Shown here one piece after another: positions 24,694 to 32,340 of a stretch of 33,228 nucleotides of DNA. The notes under the pieces were generated by a model that had not been told where the DNA came from, did no database searches, and was given only the letters and a program-made list of their open reading frames with translations. The stretch covers positions 1-33,228 of the forward strand of contig JAKLEM010000018.1 of assembly GCA_022711655.1 (NCBI GenBank). The letters are read 5' to 3'. This stretch comes from Candidatus Auribacterota bacterium. GTDB lineage: Bacteria > Auribacterota > Ancaeobacteria > Ancaeobacterales > Ancaeobacteraceae. Position numbers and translations under genes: made by a program. Each line of letters begins with the position of its first letter. The first letter of the stretch is position 1.

Positions 24694-26706
24694 TTACGTC
24701 CTCAGGCTGTCGGTCCCTTTGTGCGCATGCGGAGCGCCGCCCAGCGCCACGGTCGACGCCTTGCGCGGCTCGCGCGGCACGACGACCAGCACCTCCGCGC
24801 CGCCTTCCTTCTTGCTCTCGAAGCGGACGGACCCGCCGTGCTCCTCGACGATCTTTTTCGCTATCGTCAGGCCGAGCCCCAGCCCCCTGCTCTTGGTGCT
24901 GAAGAACGGCTCGAACACCTCTTGGTTGTCAGGCAGTGACACCCCTTTACCCGTGTCCCTGAATTGGACGACGAGCGCGCTCTCGCCGCTGCCGTCCTGG
25001 ATCGATTCGCGGGTGGTTATGATCAGTCTCCCGCCTTTCTGCATCGCCTGGTGGGCGTTCTGGATAATGTTCGCGAACGCCTTGGTCATCTGCTCCCGGT
25101 CCACCTCGATGAACGGCAGCTGATGAGAGAAATGCTTGTTGACCGTCACGCTGCCATCTTCGCTGCCTTTGATGGCGGATATGCTCTGGTCGACCAGTTC
25201 GTTGATATTCACTTTCGCGTACTGGAGCGAGATCGGCTGGGCGAAAAAAAGCAGCTTGTCGACCAGCGAGCTGAGCCGCTCGACCTCCTTGCTCACCACC
25301 GAATAGAAATCCTTCCGGAACTGCTCGTCGACGTATTTCTCGGGCAGCAGCTGCGTGAACGTCCTGATCGACACCAGGCAGTTGCGCAGCTCATGAGAGC
25401 TCCGCAGCGCGATCTTGTTGACGAACTCGAGGCGCTCCGCCTGGCGGGCCTCCTTCTCGATCGTCGTCTCGTAATGCGGGTCGTCGAAGACGAACGAGGC
25501 GCCGACCAGATGGCCGGCCGCGTCTGTTATCCGGTAGGCGTCGACGTCGAGGATATGCGATGTCCCGTTCACCGCGACCTCGTGGAAACCGTGTGCGAGG
25601 CCGCTCTCCAGCGTCTCTTTAATGACCGAGAGAAAGGCCGGCGTCAGCTTCGCCCTGGCGACCTCGGAGGCGTCCCCCGGGGCGATGCCGAACATGCCGC
25701 GCGCCGCCTTGTTCACGGTCGTGAGCCTGCCCTTGGCATCTACCGTAACGACTCCCGAAGAGATCTCATCGATCACGTTCTCGGAAACATACCTCTGCAG
25801 GTGCAGAGAGCCGAAATCGGCGGTCCGCTCGGCGACCTGCGCGACCGATGCCGACAGCTCGTAAAAGCCGAGGAGGTCTTCGTCCGAGAACGGAACACCC
25901 GTCACGCGGTTATTGAAGGCCAGAACGCCATAGAGGCCCTTGTCGGATACCAGCGGTACCGCATACATGACTTTCAGCAGATCGAGCTCGCGGGCAGCCT
26001 TGTAGTGCGCCGACTCCTTCCGCATGATCGCGCAGTCCCTCGCCATGCCGCCGAGGATCCCTTCCCCAGCGGAGAAGGTCAGGTACTTCAACAGGTCCTC
26101 TTCGATCCCGAACGACGCCTGGACCCGGTAGGCCTGCGTCGACTGCGGGTCCTTGACGATGAGGGCCGCGCGGCTGACCTTGCTCACCTCTTTGAAGGTG
26201 GTGACGAAGTTCTGCATGAAGGCGTCCGCGTCGAAAATACGCCTATTGACCAGCGTGGTCAGATGCCGCACGATCTGGGGCGCCGGAAGCGCCGGCGGCG
26301 CCGAAAAGCCGGGCGCAGCTGTCTCTTCGCGGCGGCCTTTCATGATCTCGAGCTCGTGCCGCATGTCGGTGCGCTCGATCTCCCGGATGATCGTCTGCCT
26401 GAGCGAGTCCCTGTTCATGGACATGTCGATCACCGAATCGAACCCGGCGGCGTGGTCAACCTGCGCCGCTGCGTCCGACAGCGCGGCATAATGCGCGCGC
26501 GCGTTAATCCCCCGCAGCGTCTGCAGGAACAACGGATCGAACCGCTGTCCGCCGGCAATATCGATGATGACAAGGTCGGCCAGCCGCACAAGCTCTGCGG
26601 AACGCCGCTGGTCCTCGGCGGTCAAGAGGCGGCACGAGGAGCCGAGGCTTCCCGTCAGAAAGGCCGCCGTCTCTTTCTTTTGTGTGAAAAGCAGCACCGT
26701 GCTCAT
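24694..26706 (-). CDS. Soluble GAF-PAS histidine kinase with receiver-like N-terminus
   Basis: A 670-residue kinase from the ATG at 26706, which overlaps the upstream kinase stop in ATGA; the frame is open a little further (26733) without support. Residues 1-115 look like a receiver fold (VLLF..., LADLVIIDI) that lacks the N-terminal acidic pair. A GAF domain lies at about 150-300 (AYRVQASFGI, VMYAVPLVSDKGLYGVLAF) and a PAS domain at about 305-420 (VIDEISSGVVTVDAKG). The HisKA box is SSHELRNCL (His438). The ATPase has NIIQNAHQAM, DTGKGV and GLGLGLTIA. No membrane segment is present, so it senses a cytoplasmic signal. It most likely phosphorylates the NtrC-type regulator encoded next. Confidence 0.93.
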   Translation of the reverse strand: MSTVLLFTQKKETAAFLTGSLGSSCRLLTAEDQRRSAELVRLADLVIIDIAGGQRFDPLFLQTLRGINARAHYAALSDAAAQVDHAAGFDSVIDMSMNRDSLRQTIIREIERTDMRHELEIMKGRREETAAPGFSAPPALPAPQIVRHLTTLVNRRIFDADAFMQNFVTTFKEVSKVSRAALIVKDPQSTQAYRVQASFGIEEDLLKYLTFSAGEGILGGMARDCAIMRKESAHYKAARELDLLKVMYAVPLVSDKGLYGVLAFNNRVTGVPFSDEDLLGFYELSASVAQVAERTADFGSLHLQRYVSENVIDEISSGVVTVDAKGRLTTVNKAARGMFGIAPGDASEVARAKLTPAFLSVIKETLESGLAHGFHEVAVNGTSHILDVDAYRITDAAGHLVGASFVFDDPHYETTIEKEARQAERLEFVNKIALRSSHELRNCLVSIRTFTQLLPEKYVDEQFRKDFYSVVSKEVERLSSLVDKLLFFAQPISLQYAKVNINELVDQSISAIKGSEDGSVTVNKHFSHQLPFIEVDREQMTKAFANIIQNAHQAMQKGGRLIITTRESIQDGSGESALVVQFRDTGKGVSLPDNQEVFEPFFSTKSRGLGLGLTIAKKIVEEHGGSVRFESKKEGGAEVLVVVPREPRKASTVALGGAPHAHKGTDSLRT

Positions 26707-27887
26707 CGGTTCACCGCTTTCCCTGTCAGCCACGGAGCGTCTTCGATGCCGAGCGGCAGTTCCCCGGAGCTGTTCGCGACGCCTTTCGGCCCCGGCCTGA
26801 CGCTCTTCACGAAGGCGGCATCGGGCAGCGGGAATCGCACGGTGAAACAGGTGCCTCCGCCGCCGCTGCTCACCTGGATCGTCCCGCCATGCTCCTCTAT
26901 GATCTTTTTGCAGATCGACAGGCCGAGGCCGGAACCGTTCTTCTTCGTGGTATAGAAAGGTTCGAATATCTTCTCCGCGTCGCGGCCGCTGATGCCTTCC
27001 CCGGTATCGGCGACGAGTATCTCGATGTGGCGAACCATGATGCCGTTCTTCCTGTCCTTGCCGGACTTCACTGCGGCGTCGATCGACAGGGTCCCGCCGT
27101 TCGGCATCGCTTCGATCCCGTTGAGGATCAAGTTATTGAAGACGCGGCGAAGCTGGCCGCCGTCGCCTTGGAGATGCGGCGCAGTCGAGAGGCCGCTCCC
27201 TTTCCGGATATCGATGCGCTGTTCGGTCACCCGCAGCGAATAGAGGCTCAGCGTCTCCGTGATCATGGTGTCGAGCCTGACCGTCTCGAGCCTCGGTTTT
27301 TTCGGGTTCGCGTAATCGAGAAGACGGGAGACCATGTCGTCGATTCGCCGGATCTCGTTCTGGACGATCGACGTGAATGTCTCGCGGAAATCCCGGTCGT
27401 GGTATTTCTGGGGAAAAAGCTCCGCGAACGTCTTGAGCGCGACCAGCGGGTTCTTGATGTCGTGGGCGATCGACGCCGTCATCGCGCCGATACGTGCGAG
27501 CCGCTGGGTGCGCTCGGCGGCGCATTCGCGCTCGACGAGATCGGTGTCGTCGCGCACGAACAGGCCGACGGCACGGCTGCCGTCGCCCCCCGGGATATCG
27601 CACAAGGTGCATGAAAGAAAACGTTTCATGCCGTCAGGCGTCGTGTAAACGATATCGTCCTGCGACGCCGATACGCGGCGGGACAGCGCGCACTGGATCA
27701 CTTGAAAGAAGCTCTCGCCGAGGATGCCGTACTCTTTGCCGAGGATCTGCCCCTGCTTCATATGCAATATGTCCGCCGCCGACCGTGATACGCTGACGAC
27801 CACGCCCGCGTCGTTCAGCGCGATAGTGCCGTACCCGAGGTTACCGAGCACCGACTCCACCGCGCGTAATGTCATGTCCTGCTGCAT
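26703..27887 (-). CDS. Soluble PAS-domain histidine kinase (NtrB/AtoS-like)
   Basis: A 394-residue kinase. An N-terminal PAS domain (about 8-115) with GYGTIALNDAGVVVSVSRSA is followed by the HisKA box SIAHDIKNPLVALKTF (His142). The ATPase domain has VFNNLILNGIEAM, DTGEGI (294-299) and GSGLGLSI (318-325). No membrane segments. The start could be this ATG or the GTG nine bases upstream; AGGAGG at the merR stop is 11 bases from the ATG and only two from the GTG. Its stop overlaps the next kinase gene by four bases. Two soluble kinases directly before one response regulator suggests convergent input or a kinase pair working as a heteromer. Confidence 0.93.
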   Translation of the reverse strand: MQQDMTLRAVESVLGNLGYGTIALNDAGVVVSVSRSAADILHMKQGQILGKEYGILGESFFQVIQCALSRRVSASQDDIVYTTPDGMKRFLSCTLCDIPGGDGSRAVGLFVRDDTDLVERECAAERTQRLARIGAMTASIAHDIKNPLVALKTFAELFPQKYHDRDFRETFTSIVQNEIRRIDDMVSRLLDYANPKKPRLETVRLDTMITETLSLYSLRVTEQRIDIRKGSGLSTAPHLQGDGGQLRRVFNNLILNGIEAMPNGGTLSIDAAVKSGKDRKNGIMVRHIEILVADTGEGISGRDAEKIFEPFYTTKKNGSGLGLSICKKIIEEHGGTIQVSSGGGGTCFTVRFPLPDAAFVKSVRPGPKGVANSSGELPLGIEDAPWLTGKAVNR

Positions 27888-27902
27888 AGCCGTCACAACC
27901 TC

Positions 27903-28154
27903 CTATCCCAGTCTGACGAAATAATTATGCGATTTGACCAGCCTGATGATGTCCTGGAGCTGCTTTTCCGTGTAGACGCGCCAGCCGCGGCTGTCGCGCT
28001 GAGGTTTCGGGATGAGCCCTTTCTTCTCCCACTCCTTGACCGTCCGCTGGGTGCGGTCGATCTCGCGGGCGAGATCGGCTATCTTGAAATAACGCCGGAT
28101 GTCGCGCTCGTCCCTGATGTCTCGCATATCTTTCATAGCCTTCATAGGTTTCAT
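27903..28154 (-). CDS. Small MerR-type DNA-binding protein
   Basis: An 83-residue protein whose core (about 20-72) is a MerR-type winged helix: YFKIADLAREIDRTQRTVKE, WEKKGLIPKPQR and RVYTEKQLQDI. There is no coiled-coil or effector domain, so it is a stand-alone DNA-binding unit. The N-terminus is a Met/Lys/Arg-rich run (MKPMKAMKDMRDIRDERDI) with several in-frame ATG codons, so the true start is uncertain; the frame also extends upstream through the promoter to 28199. The ATG at 28154 is the first in-frame one safely after the -10 box. It leads the kinase-kinase-NtrC operon and may autoregulate it. Confidence 0.8.
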   Translation of the reverse strand: MKPMKAMKDMRDIRDERDIRRYFKIADLAREIDRTQRTVKEWEKKGLIPKPQRDSRGWRVYTEKQLQDIIRLVKSHNYFVRLG

Positions 28155-28170
28155 ACCTTGTACATGTCGC

Positions 28171-28199
28171 ATATTATAACCAGGCAACATAGATGTCAA
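28171..28199 (-). promoter_or_regulatory. Strong promoter for the merR-kinase-NtrC operon
   Basis: On the minus strand a perfect TTGACA (28194-28199) is followed by TATAAT at 28173-28178 (15-base spacer) or the overlapping TAATAT at 28171-28176 (17-base spacer). The -35 box lies four bases from the end of the palindromic element at 28203. The short spacer to the perfect -10 is the kind used by MerR-type activators that untwist DNA, though those usually have 19-20 bases. Confidence 0.75.
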
Positions 28200-28202
28200 G
28201 GG

Positions 28203-28391
28203 GATTTTTCAGCCCGAAATGGCGGATAACGGTTCGTCTGCGGCAACCCGGCGAATCGAAGATTCGCGGAGCAGCCCCCGTATGGGGGCGTTGCAGGCCA
28301 CCGCTCCCTTGAGCGGCGTACTTCCCAGTACGCCTCCGCGGTCGCTGGCCTGCGCCTTGCAGCCAAACCGTTCTTCGCCATTTCGAAAATC
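28203..28391. repeat. 189-bp palindromic multi-hairpin intergenic element
   Basis: Outer arms pair as GATTTTT (28203-28209) with AAAATC (28386-28391), CGAAATGGCG (28215-28224) with CGCCATTTCG (28376-28385), and AACGGTT (28228-28234) with AACCGTT (28366-28372). Inside are five more stems: GCGAATC/GATTCGC (28251-28267), GCCCCC/GGGGGC (28274-28289), a long-range GCAGGCCA/TGGCCTGC (28293-28300 with 28346-28353) enclosing CCGCTC/GAGCGG (28301-28316) and GGCGTACT/AGTACGCC (28315-28334). Small frames through it are by-products. It occupies most of the 287-base space between the merR promoter and the DUF2252 gene; nothing else is seen there. Arms share no sequence with the element at 3978-4132. Confidence 0.8.
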
Positions 28392-28486
28392 ACCTATTTG
28401 ATGAGACATGTTCTCTATAAAAAGTGATGTTGCCGCCATTTTTTCTTCGGCCGAAATAGACGCTACGGAGGGCGGCGAAAAGCGGG

Positions 28487-29881
28487 CTACCTGGTGACGA
28501 GAACGACGAGAAGCGGGTGGTCCTTAAGACGTTCGCGAAACGCCGCATATCCCGCGCGCATAAACCGCGCGCATCCCCGGGCAAACGCCATCATATCTTT
28601 TTTGAACGGGCTTCCGGCGACGGTATCAGCTATCACGATCGCCGTCGGGGCCTGGTCCTCCGCTCCGCGGATATGGCCTTTAGCAAGAAGCGTCCCTGCG
28701 ACCGCCGCGATCTGCCGGAGATCCTCGGGGGTCTTGATATCGTCGGCGTCATATTCCCGGTAGAAAGGCAGGAATTCGCTCACAAAGAGATCCCTGCCGT
28801 CGACGTTGGTATAGCCCATCCCGGGATACGCCTCCGACTGCATAAGATAAAAGCCCATAAGAACGCGCCTACCGTTATGCATCGGCGCGTCGCCGTAGTA
28901 CGCAGCCCAGCCGGGCGGTGACTGCTCTTTGAACTCCAGGACCACGTCGTCGTACTGGTCCGCCGTCATCCCCTCGATCAGCACGAGGTAGCGCAGCTTG
29001 CCCGCGCTGCCGATGCCGCCCCTGCGGCTGATCACGGCATCTTTTATTGCGTAATAGTCGTCGTCCTTGCGATATTCCGGCAGGACGGTATCGAGATACC
29101 GGTCCATAGCGCTCTTCAACGACGTCAAGTCGGCGACCTGTGCATAGCCCTTATCGTCGTTGAACCTACGGCTGCCGCCGGCAGATATATGCGTCCTGCA
29201 AACCTTCTCGAGGAATTCATGACGGTCGATCCTTTTCACGGCGGAGATGATCGTATCGACTGCGGGGACGTCCGCCCCGTTCCGGTAGCAGAAGTCGGCG
29301 CGGCGGTCTCCCGCGGCGATAGAGCGCATCATCTGCTCGTAACTGCGAAGGAACAGCATGACGACCTGTTCCGCTTCCGGCGCCATCCCTTTCTCTTCGC
29401 AGACGATCATGAGCGAAACGGCCATCCGCCGGAGGTCGAGAAGATAGGGGCCCCTGAAGGTATCGTCAAAATCGACCAGGTCGAAGACAACGTTCCCTGT
29501 TTCGCTCCGATACGCGCCGAAGTTCTCCAGGTGGAAATCGCCGTGCAGCTGCAGTTGGGCGTCTTTCCGGACAACGAACGATTCGTCAATCCCGTAGTAC
29601 TCGTTATACTTGTAAAAGAGATCCGAGGTGCCGCGGTAGAAGGCGAACAGTCCGCTGCTCATTTTCGTGAACTTGGCGGCGGCGGCATCGGGATCGCGCT
29701 CGACGATGGCCGCAACGCTTTCCTTTACAACGGCCACCGCGTCGGGAAGCGCTCCGCCGGACGCTGTCCGGATCTCTTTTTGCGCGGAGGAGCAACCTGC
29801 AGCCAGCACGAGAACGGCAAGCGCCACGGTCTGCAATGAGCGGCGGATCGGCGGAAGAGTTGGCATGCGGCGACTTTTCAC
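28487..29881 (-). CDS. DUF2252-family lipoprotein
   Basis: A 464-residue protein with a lipoprotein signal peptide (LVLAAGC, Cys30). The rest matches the DUF2252 pattern: KMSSGLFAFYRGTSDLFY (about 73-90), QLHGDFHLENFG (111-122) and VFDLVDFDDTFRGPYLLDLRR (132-152). The HGDxHxxN and DFDD motifs resemble the catalytic and metal loops of aminoglycoside-phosphotransferase-like kinases, but no activity is established for the family. Lipid anchoring is unusual for an ATP-dependent fold. The GTG at 29881 overlaps the stop of the upstream BFN gene (GTGA); ATG at 29866 is an alternative. It ends the envelope-related gene run. Confidence 0.85.
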   Translation of the reverse strand: MKSRRMPTLPPIRRSLQTVALAVLVLAAGCSSAQKEIRTASGGALPDAVAVVKESVAAIVERDPDAAAAKFTKMSSGLFAFYRGTSDLFYKYNEYYGIDESFVVRKDAQLQLHGDFHLENFGAYRSETGNVVFDLVDFDDTFRGPYLLDLRRMAVSLMIVCEEKGMAPEAEQVVMLFLRSYEQMMRSIAAGDRRADFCYRNGADVPAVDTIISAVKRIDRHEFLEKVCRTHISAGGSRRFNDDKGYAQVADLTSLKSAMDRYLDTVLPEYRKDDDYYAIKDAVISRRGGIGSAGKLRYLVLIEGMTADQYDDVVLEFKEQSPPGWAAYYGDAPMHNGRRVLMGFYLMQSEAYPGMGYTNVDGRDLFVSEFLPFYREYDADDIKTPEDLRQIAAVAGTLLAKGHIRGAEDQAPTAIVIADTVAGSPFKKDMMAFARGCARFMRAGYAAFRERLKDHPLLVVLVTR

Positions 29882-30291
29882 AGGTCGACATTCTCCACGA
29901 TGTCAAACACCTGCCGGGTGACGTATATCGGCGCCTTTTGCTGCAGCGCAAGCGCGATGCAGTCGCTCGGCCGGGCGTCGACCTCGACGATCTTTTTGCG
30001 CAGTTCGTTCTGTTCCTTCAGGATCAAGCGCGCATAGAAAGTGCTGTCGCACAGCTCGGAGATAACGACCTTTTCGACGGTCACCCCCAGCCCGAGGAAT
30101 ATGTTGCCGATCAGATCATGCGTCAGCGGGCGCTGCTTTTTCGTACCGTCGATAAACATCATGATCGCGGATCCGACGTCCGCTCCGACCGCGATGACGA
30201 ACGTCTTCTCGCCGTTGCCGAGAAATATCGCGAACTCCAGCGGCGTGGGGATGATCCTCTTGACCTTGACCTCTATGAGGCTGTTCAGCAT
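29878..30291 (-). CDS. BFN-domain (DUF151) protein
   Basis: A 137-residue single-domain protein of the bifunctional-nuclease (BFN/DUF151) family. Family stretches are FAIFLGNGEKTFVIAVG, RPLTHDLIGNIF, FYARLILKEQN and EVDARPSDCIALALQQKAPIYV. Some relatives are reported to have nuclease activity; here only family membership can be claimed. The ATG at 30291 is preceded by GGAGGTGG and overlaps the PAP2 stop by seven bases, giving translational coupling. Upstream frame (to 30381) is PAP2 coding sequence in another frame. Confidence 0.9.
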   Translation of the reverse strand: MLNSLIEVKVKRIIPTPLEFAIFLGNGEKTFVIAVGADVGSAIMMFIDGTKKQRPLTHDLIGNIFLGLGVTVEKVVISELCDSTFYARLILKEQNELRKKIVEVDARPSDCIALALQQKAPIYVTRQVFDIVENVDL

Positions 30292-31217
30292 GATCCCACC
30301 TCCGGCACCTTCCCGCCGGACGCAACGGCGGGGTCGACCGCGTCGCGCTCCCGCAGCGCCCCCCGGAATCTCCGGACGCAATACGGCAACACGCAGGATA
30401 TCCAGCCGCCGGCCGCCAGATTCGATACGAAATCAAGGTATTTCCCCCCGAAAGGGATCGCCACGAAAACCGCCATGATAAGAGCTAGCCCCGCAAAACA
30501 GGCCGCCATCTTGGCTGCCTGGAACAGCGCCCCGCCCGTCTCGTCGAAGCGCACAAACCTGGCCTCAAGGAACGACCCGGCACCAAATCCGACCAGCGCG
30601 CCCATAAACTGCACCATCTCGGAAGCCTCCGTAAAGGCGCAGAAAACGAGCGGCGCCACCGTCAGGGCGGCGACCGCCGCCCAGTAATACCGCTCGAGCG
30701 GAAAACGGTCGAGCGCCCGGTACAGAAAAAAGAAAGCTATGATTGTCGACGCCCCTATCACCAGCCCGCCCACGATATCGAGCGGGAAATGGACCCCGAG
30801 ATACAGGCGCGAAAACGGCACGACGACGATCATGGCGGCCGCTAAAACGATGAACAGCGGCGACCTGAAGCGGGTCATGCAAAAACCCCAGAACGCCAGC
30901 GGCCCCTGCGCGTGGCCGCTGGGGAACGAGTAGCCGTGAGCGCGATATCCCATCACCTCACGGACCTTCGTCTGGTCGGGGCGCGGCAGCGCGAAGTAGT
31001 CTTTAACGATACAGTTGCAAATGATCCCGACGCTAAAAAGGTAGAACAGTTTTACCGCGAACTTCTTGTCGATGCAGAGGTAGAGAAATGCGATAGCGAC
31101 AATGTAGAACGTCTTATTCCCGAACCGGGTGACGAACAGGAAAAAATAATCGAGGAACAGGTTGTGGCACTGCTGTATCGATTGGATAAGCTCGTGTGAA
31201 TGAAGTATGTCGATCAT
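30285..31217 (-). CDS. PAP2-family membrane phosphatase
   Basis: A 310-residue membrane protein with about eight hydrophobic segments. The three-part PAP2 phosphatase signature is complete: KDYFALPRP (Lys72 to Pro80), PSGHAQG (99-105) and SRLYLGVHFPLDI (136-148, His143). The C-terminal 130 residues form extra hydrophobic helices beyond the core. It probably dephosphorylates a lipid phosphate such as undecaprenyl diphosphate or phosphatidate at the outer face of the inner membrane; which one is unknown. No strong ribosome-binding site is seen before the ATG. Confidence 0.92.
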   Translation of the reverse strand: MIDILHSHELIQSIQQCHNLFLDYFFLFVTRFGNKTFYIVAIAFLYLCIDKKFAVKLFYLFSVGIICNCIVKDYFALPRPDQTKVREVMGYRAHGYSFPSGHAQGPLAFWGFCMTRFRSPLFIVLAAAMIVVVPFSRLYLGVHFPLDIVGGLVIGASTIIAFFFLYRALDRFPLERYYWAAVAALTVAPLVFCAFTEASEMVQFMGALVGFGAGSFLEARFVRFDETGGALFQAAKMAACFAGLALIMAVFVAIPFGGKYLDFVSNLAAGGWISCVLPYCVRRFRGALRERDAVDPAVASGGKVPEVGSC

Positions 31218-31241
31218 AACGATCTATCATCGGATCAGGGA

Positions 31242-31667
31242 TCAGATCTCGTTGTCCTTGGCTGACTGGCCCGTCTTTTCGGCAGGGATCACGTACACCG
31301 GCTTGAGGTCTTCGGCGTAGAAACGGTCGGACGTCGTCACTTCCCTGACGCCGAACGTATCGATCGCGCCCACGCGGACATTGTTCGCCGCTGCGCCGAC
31401 GCCGTTCACGACGTCGGAAGAGGTTTTCGCGGCATCCTTGGTCATGCCGGCCGCAACGGTCCCGGCTGTATTCGCAGCACCCACGGCGGTCGTCCCCGCC
31501 TGCGATGCGGCCCCGCCGACCATATCCCCTGTCGTCCCGGCGGCATCGCCGACGGTCTTGACAAGCCCGGCGGAACCGGTCAGGCCGTCATTCAGCGTCG
31601 GCGCCTTTCCGCACCCGGCGCACAATATGCCAACGATCCCTATAATGGCAGCGTATCTAGAGCTCAT
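31242..31667 (-). CDS. Small Ala/Gly/Thr-rich lipoprotein
   Basis: A 141-residue protein with a lipobox (ILCAGC, Cys about 19). The middle (about 30-100) is low complexity with repeated short units of the type VGDAAGTTGDMVGGAAS, AVGAANTAG and VVNGVGAAANNV, lacking aromatic residues and resembling an amphipathic repeat. The tail is ordinary sequence (VREVTTSDRFYAEDLKPVYVIP). The ATG at 31667 has GGGGGG upstream. The frame is open to 31787 inside the preceding gene without support. No family recognised; an envelope-associated structural role is a guess. Confidence 0.8.
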   Translation of the reverse strand: MSSRYAAIIGIVGILCAGCGKAPTLNDGLTGSAGLVKTVGDAAGTTGDMVGGAASQAGTTAVGAANTAGTVAAGMTKDAAKTSSDVVNGVGAAANNVRVGAIDTFGVREVTTSDRFYAEDLKPVYVIPAEKTGQSAKDNEI

Positions 31668-31680
31668 GCAGCCCCCCTGT

Positions 31681-31947
31681 CTATTTCCTGCGTTTATTCT
31701 CCTGGCCAACCGTCGTTGCCCGGTCAAGCTTTTCTTCCAATTCGGCCATCTCCGCTCGCATATCGCGGAGCTGTTTCTTAATCTCAATCAGTGTCTTATC
31801 GTCTACACTGCGCTTCTTTGCGGGAACCGCCGCCTTCTGCGCTGCAGGCACTGACGGCGACACGTCCTTTGGGGACTCTTCCCCTTTCGCAACACCCGCG
31901 CATACGCACACCAGGATCAGAGCAACTGCTGCGGCATACTGTCTCAT
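31681..31947 (-). CDS. Small secreted coiled-coil protein
   Basis: An 88-residue protein with a signal peptide (AAAVALILVCVCAGVAKG, cleavage near residue 22). A Ser/Pro/Ala linker is followed by a charged helix (LIEIKKQLRDMRAEMAELEE) with heptad-like hydrophobic spacing, then a basic tail. No family is recognised. It lies between the PilZ gene (10 bases) and the Ala/Gly-rich lipoprotein (13 bases), so all three are probably cotranscribed. Confidence 0.75.
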   Translation of the reverse strand: MRQYAAAVALILVCVCAGVAKGEESPKDVSPSVPAAQKAAVPAKKRSVDDKTLIEIKKQLRDMRAEMAELEEKLDRATTVGQENKRRK

Positions 31948-31957
31948 AGCCAGCCTC

Positions 31958-32326
31958 CTATTTAAAAAGGTCTATGAAGTTAGACAGGGTCTTACGGTAC
32001 CTGTCGTCGATCGATTCGAACGCAACGCCGTTGTCGTAGAGCTTGTCAGGCTCTATCTCGTCGCTCCTCACGACGCGGCCTCTCAGAACGATCGGCTCGG
32101 ACAAGGAAGGTATGTCCAGCTCGATCTCGAGGAGCGTCGACAGGGGGAAATGCTCTTCGGTCTCGATGAGGATCCCGCCGACGCTCAGGTTCTTCCCGTA
32201 CGCATCGCGGTATGCGGCCGCATGTGCCGCCTTGTGCTGCTGAGCCCTCTCGCTCGGCACAGAACGATACCGGGCGACAAACCAGAAGGGTATCCGTACA
32301 AAGTTTCTTCGCTCCGCTCCCGCCAT
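31958..32326 (-). CDS. PilZ-domain protein
   Basis: A 122-residue single-domain PilZ protein. The two cyclic-di-GMP contacts are present: RRNFVR at residues 6-11 (RxxxR) and NLSVGG at 46-51 ([D/N]xSxxG). They are followed by PLSTLLEIELDIP, IVLRGRVVRSDE and YDNGVAFESI, typical PilZ strands. An insertion rich in Ala/His/Gln (about 28-40) separates the motifs. It likely binds cyclic-di-GMP and acts as an adaptor for motility, secretion or envelope functions. A GAGGGG ribosome-binding site precedes the ATG. Confidence 0.9.
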   Translation of the reverse strand: MAGAERRNFVRIPFWFVARYRSVPSERAQQHKAAHAAAYRDAYGKNLSVGGILIETEEHFPLSTLLEIELDIPSLSEPIVLRGRVVRSDEIEPDKLYDNGVAFESIDDRYRKTLSNFIDLFK

Positions 32327-32340
32327 ATCCCCTCTTTTGT

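Noticed and set aside
28196..28439. Short open frames within the multi-hairpin element
   Set aside because: They follow from the palindromic GC-rich sequence, lack ribosome-binding sites and exist on both strands.
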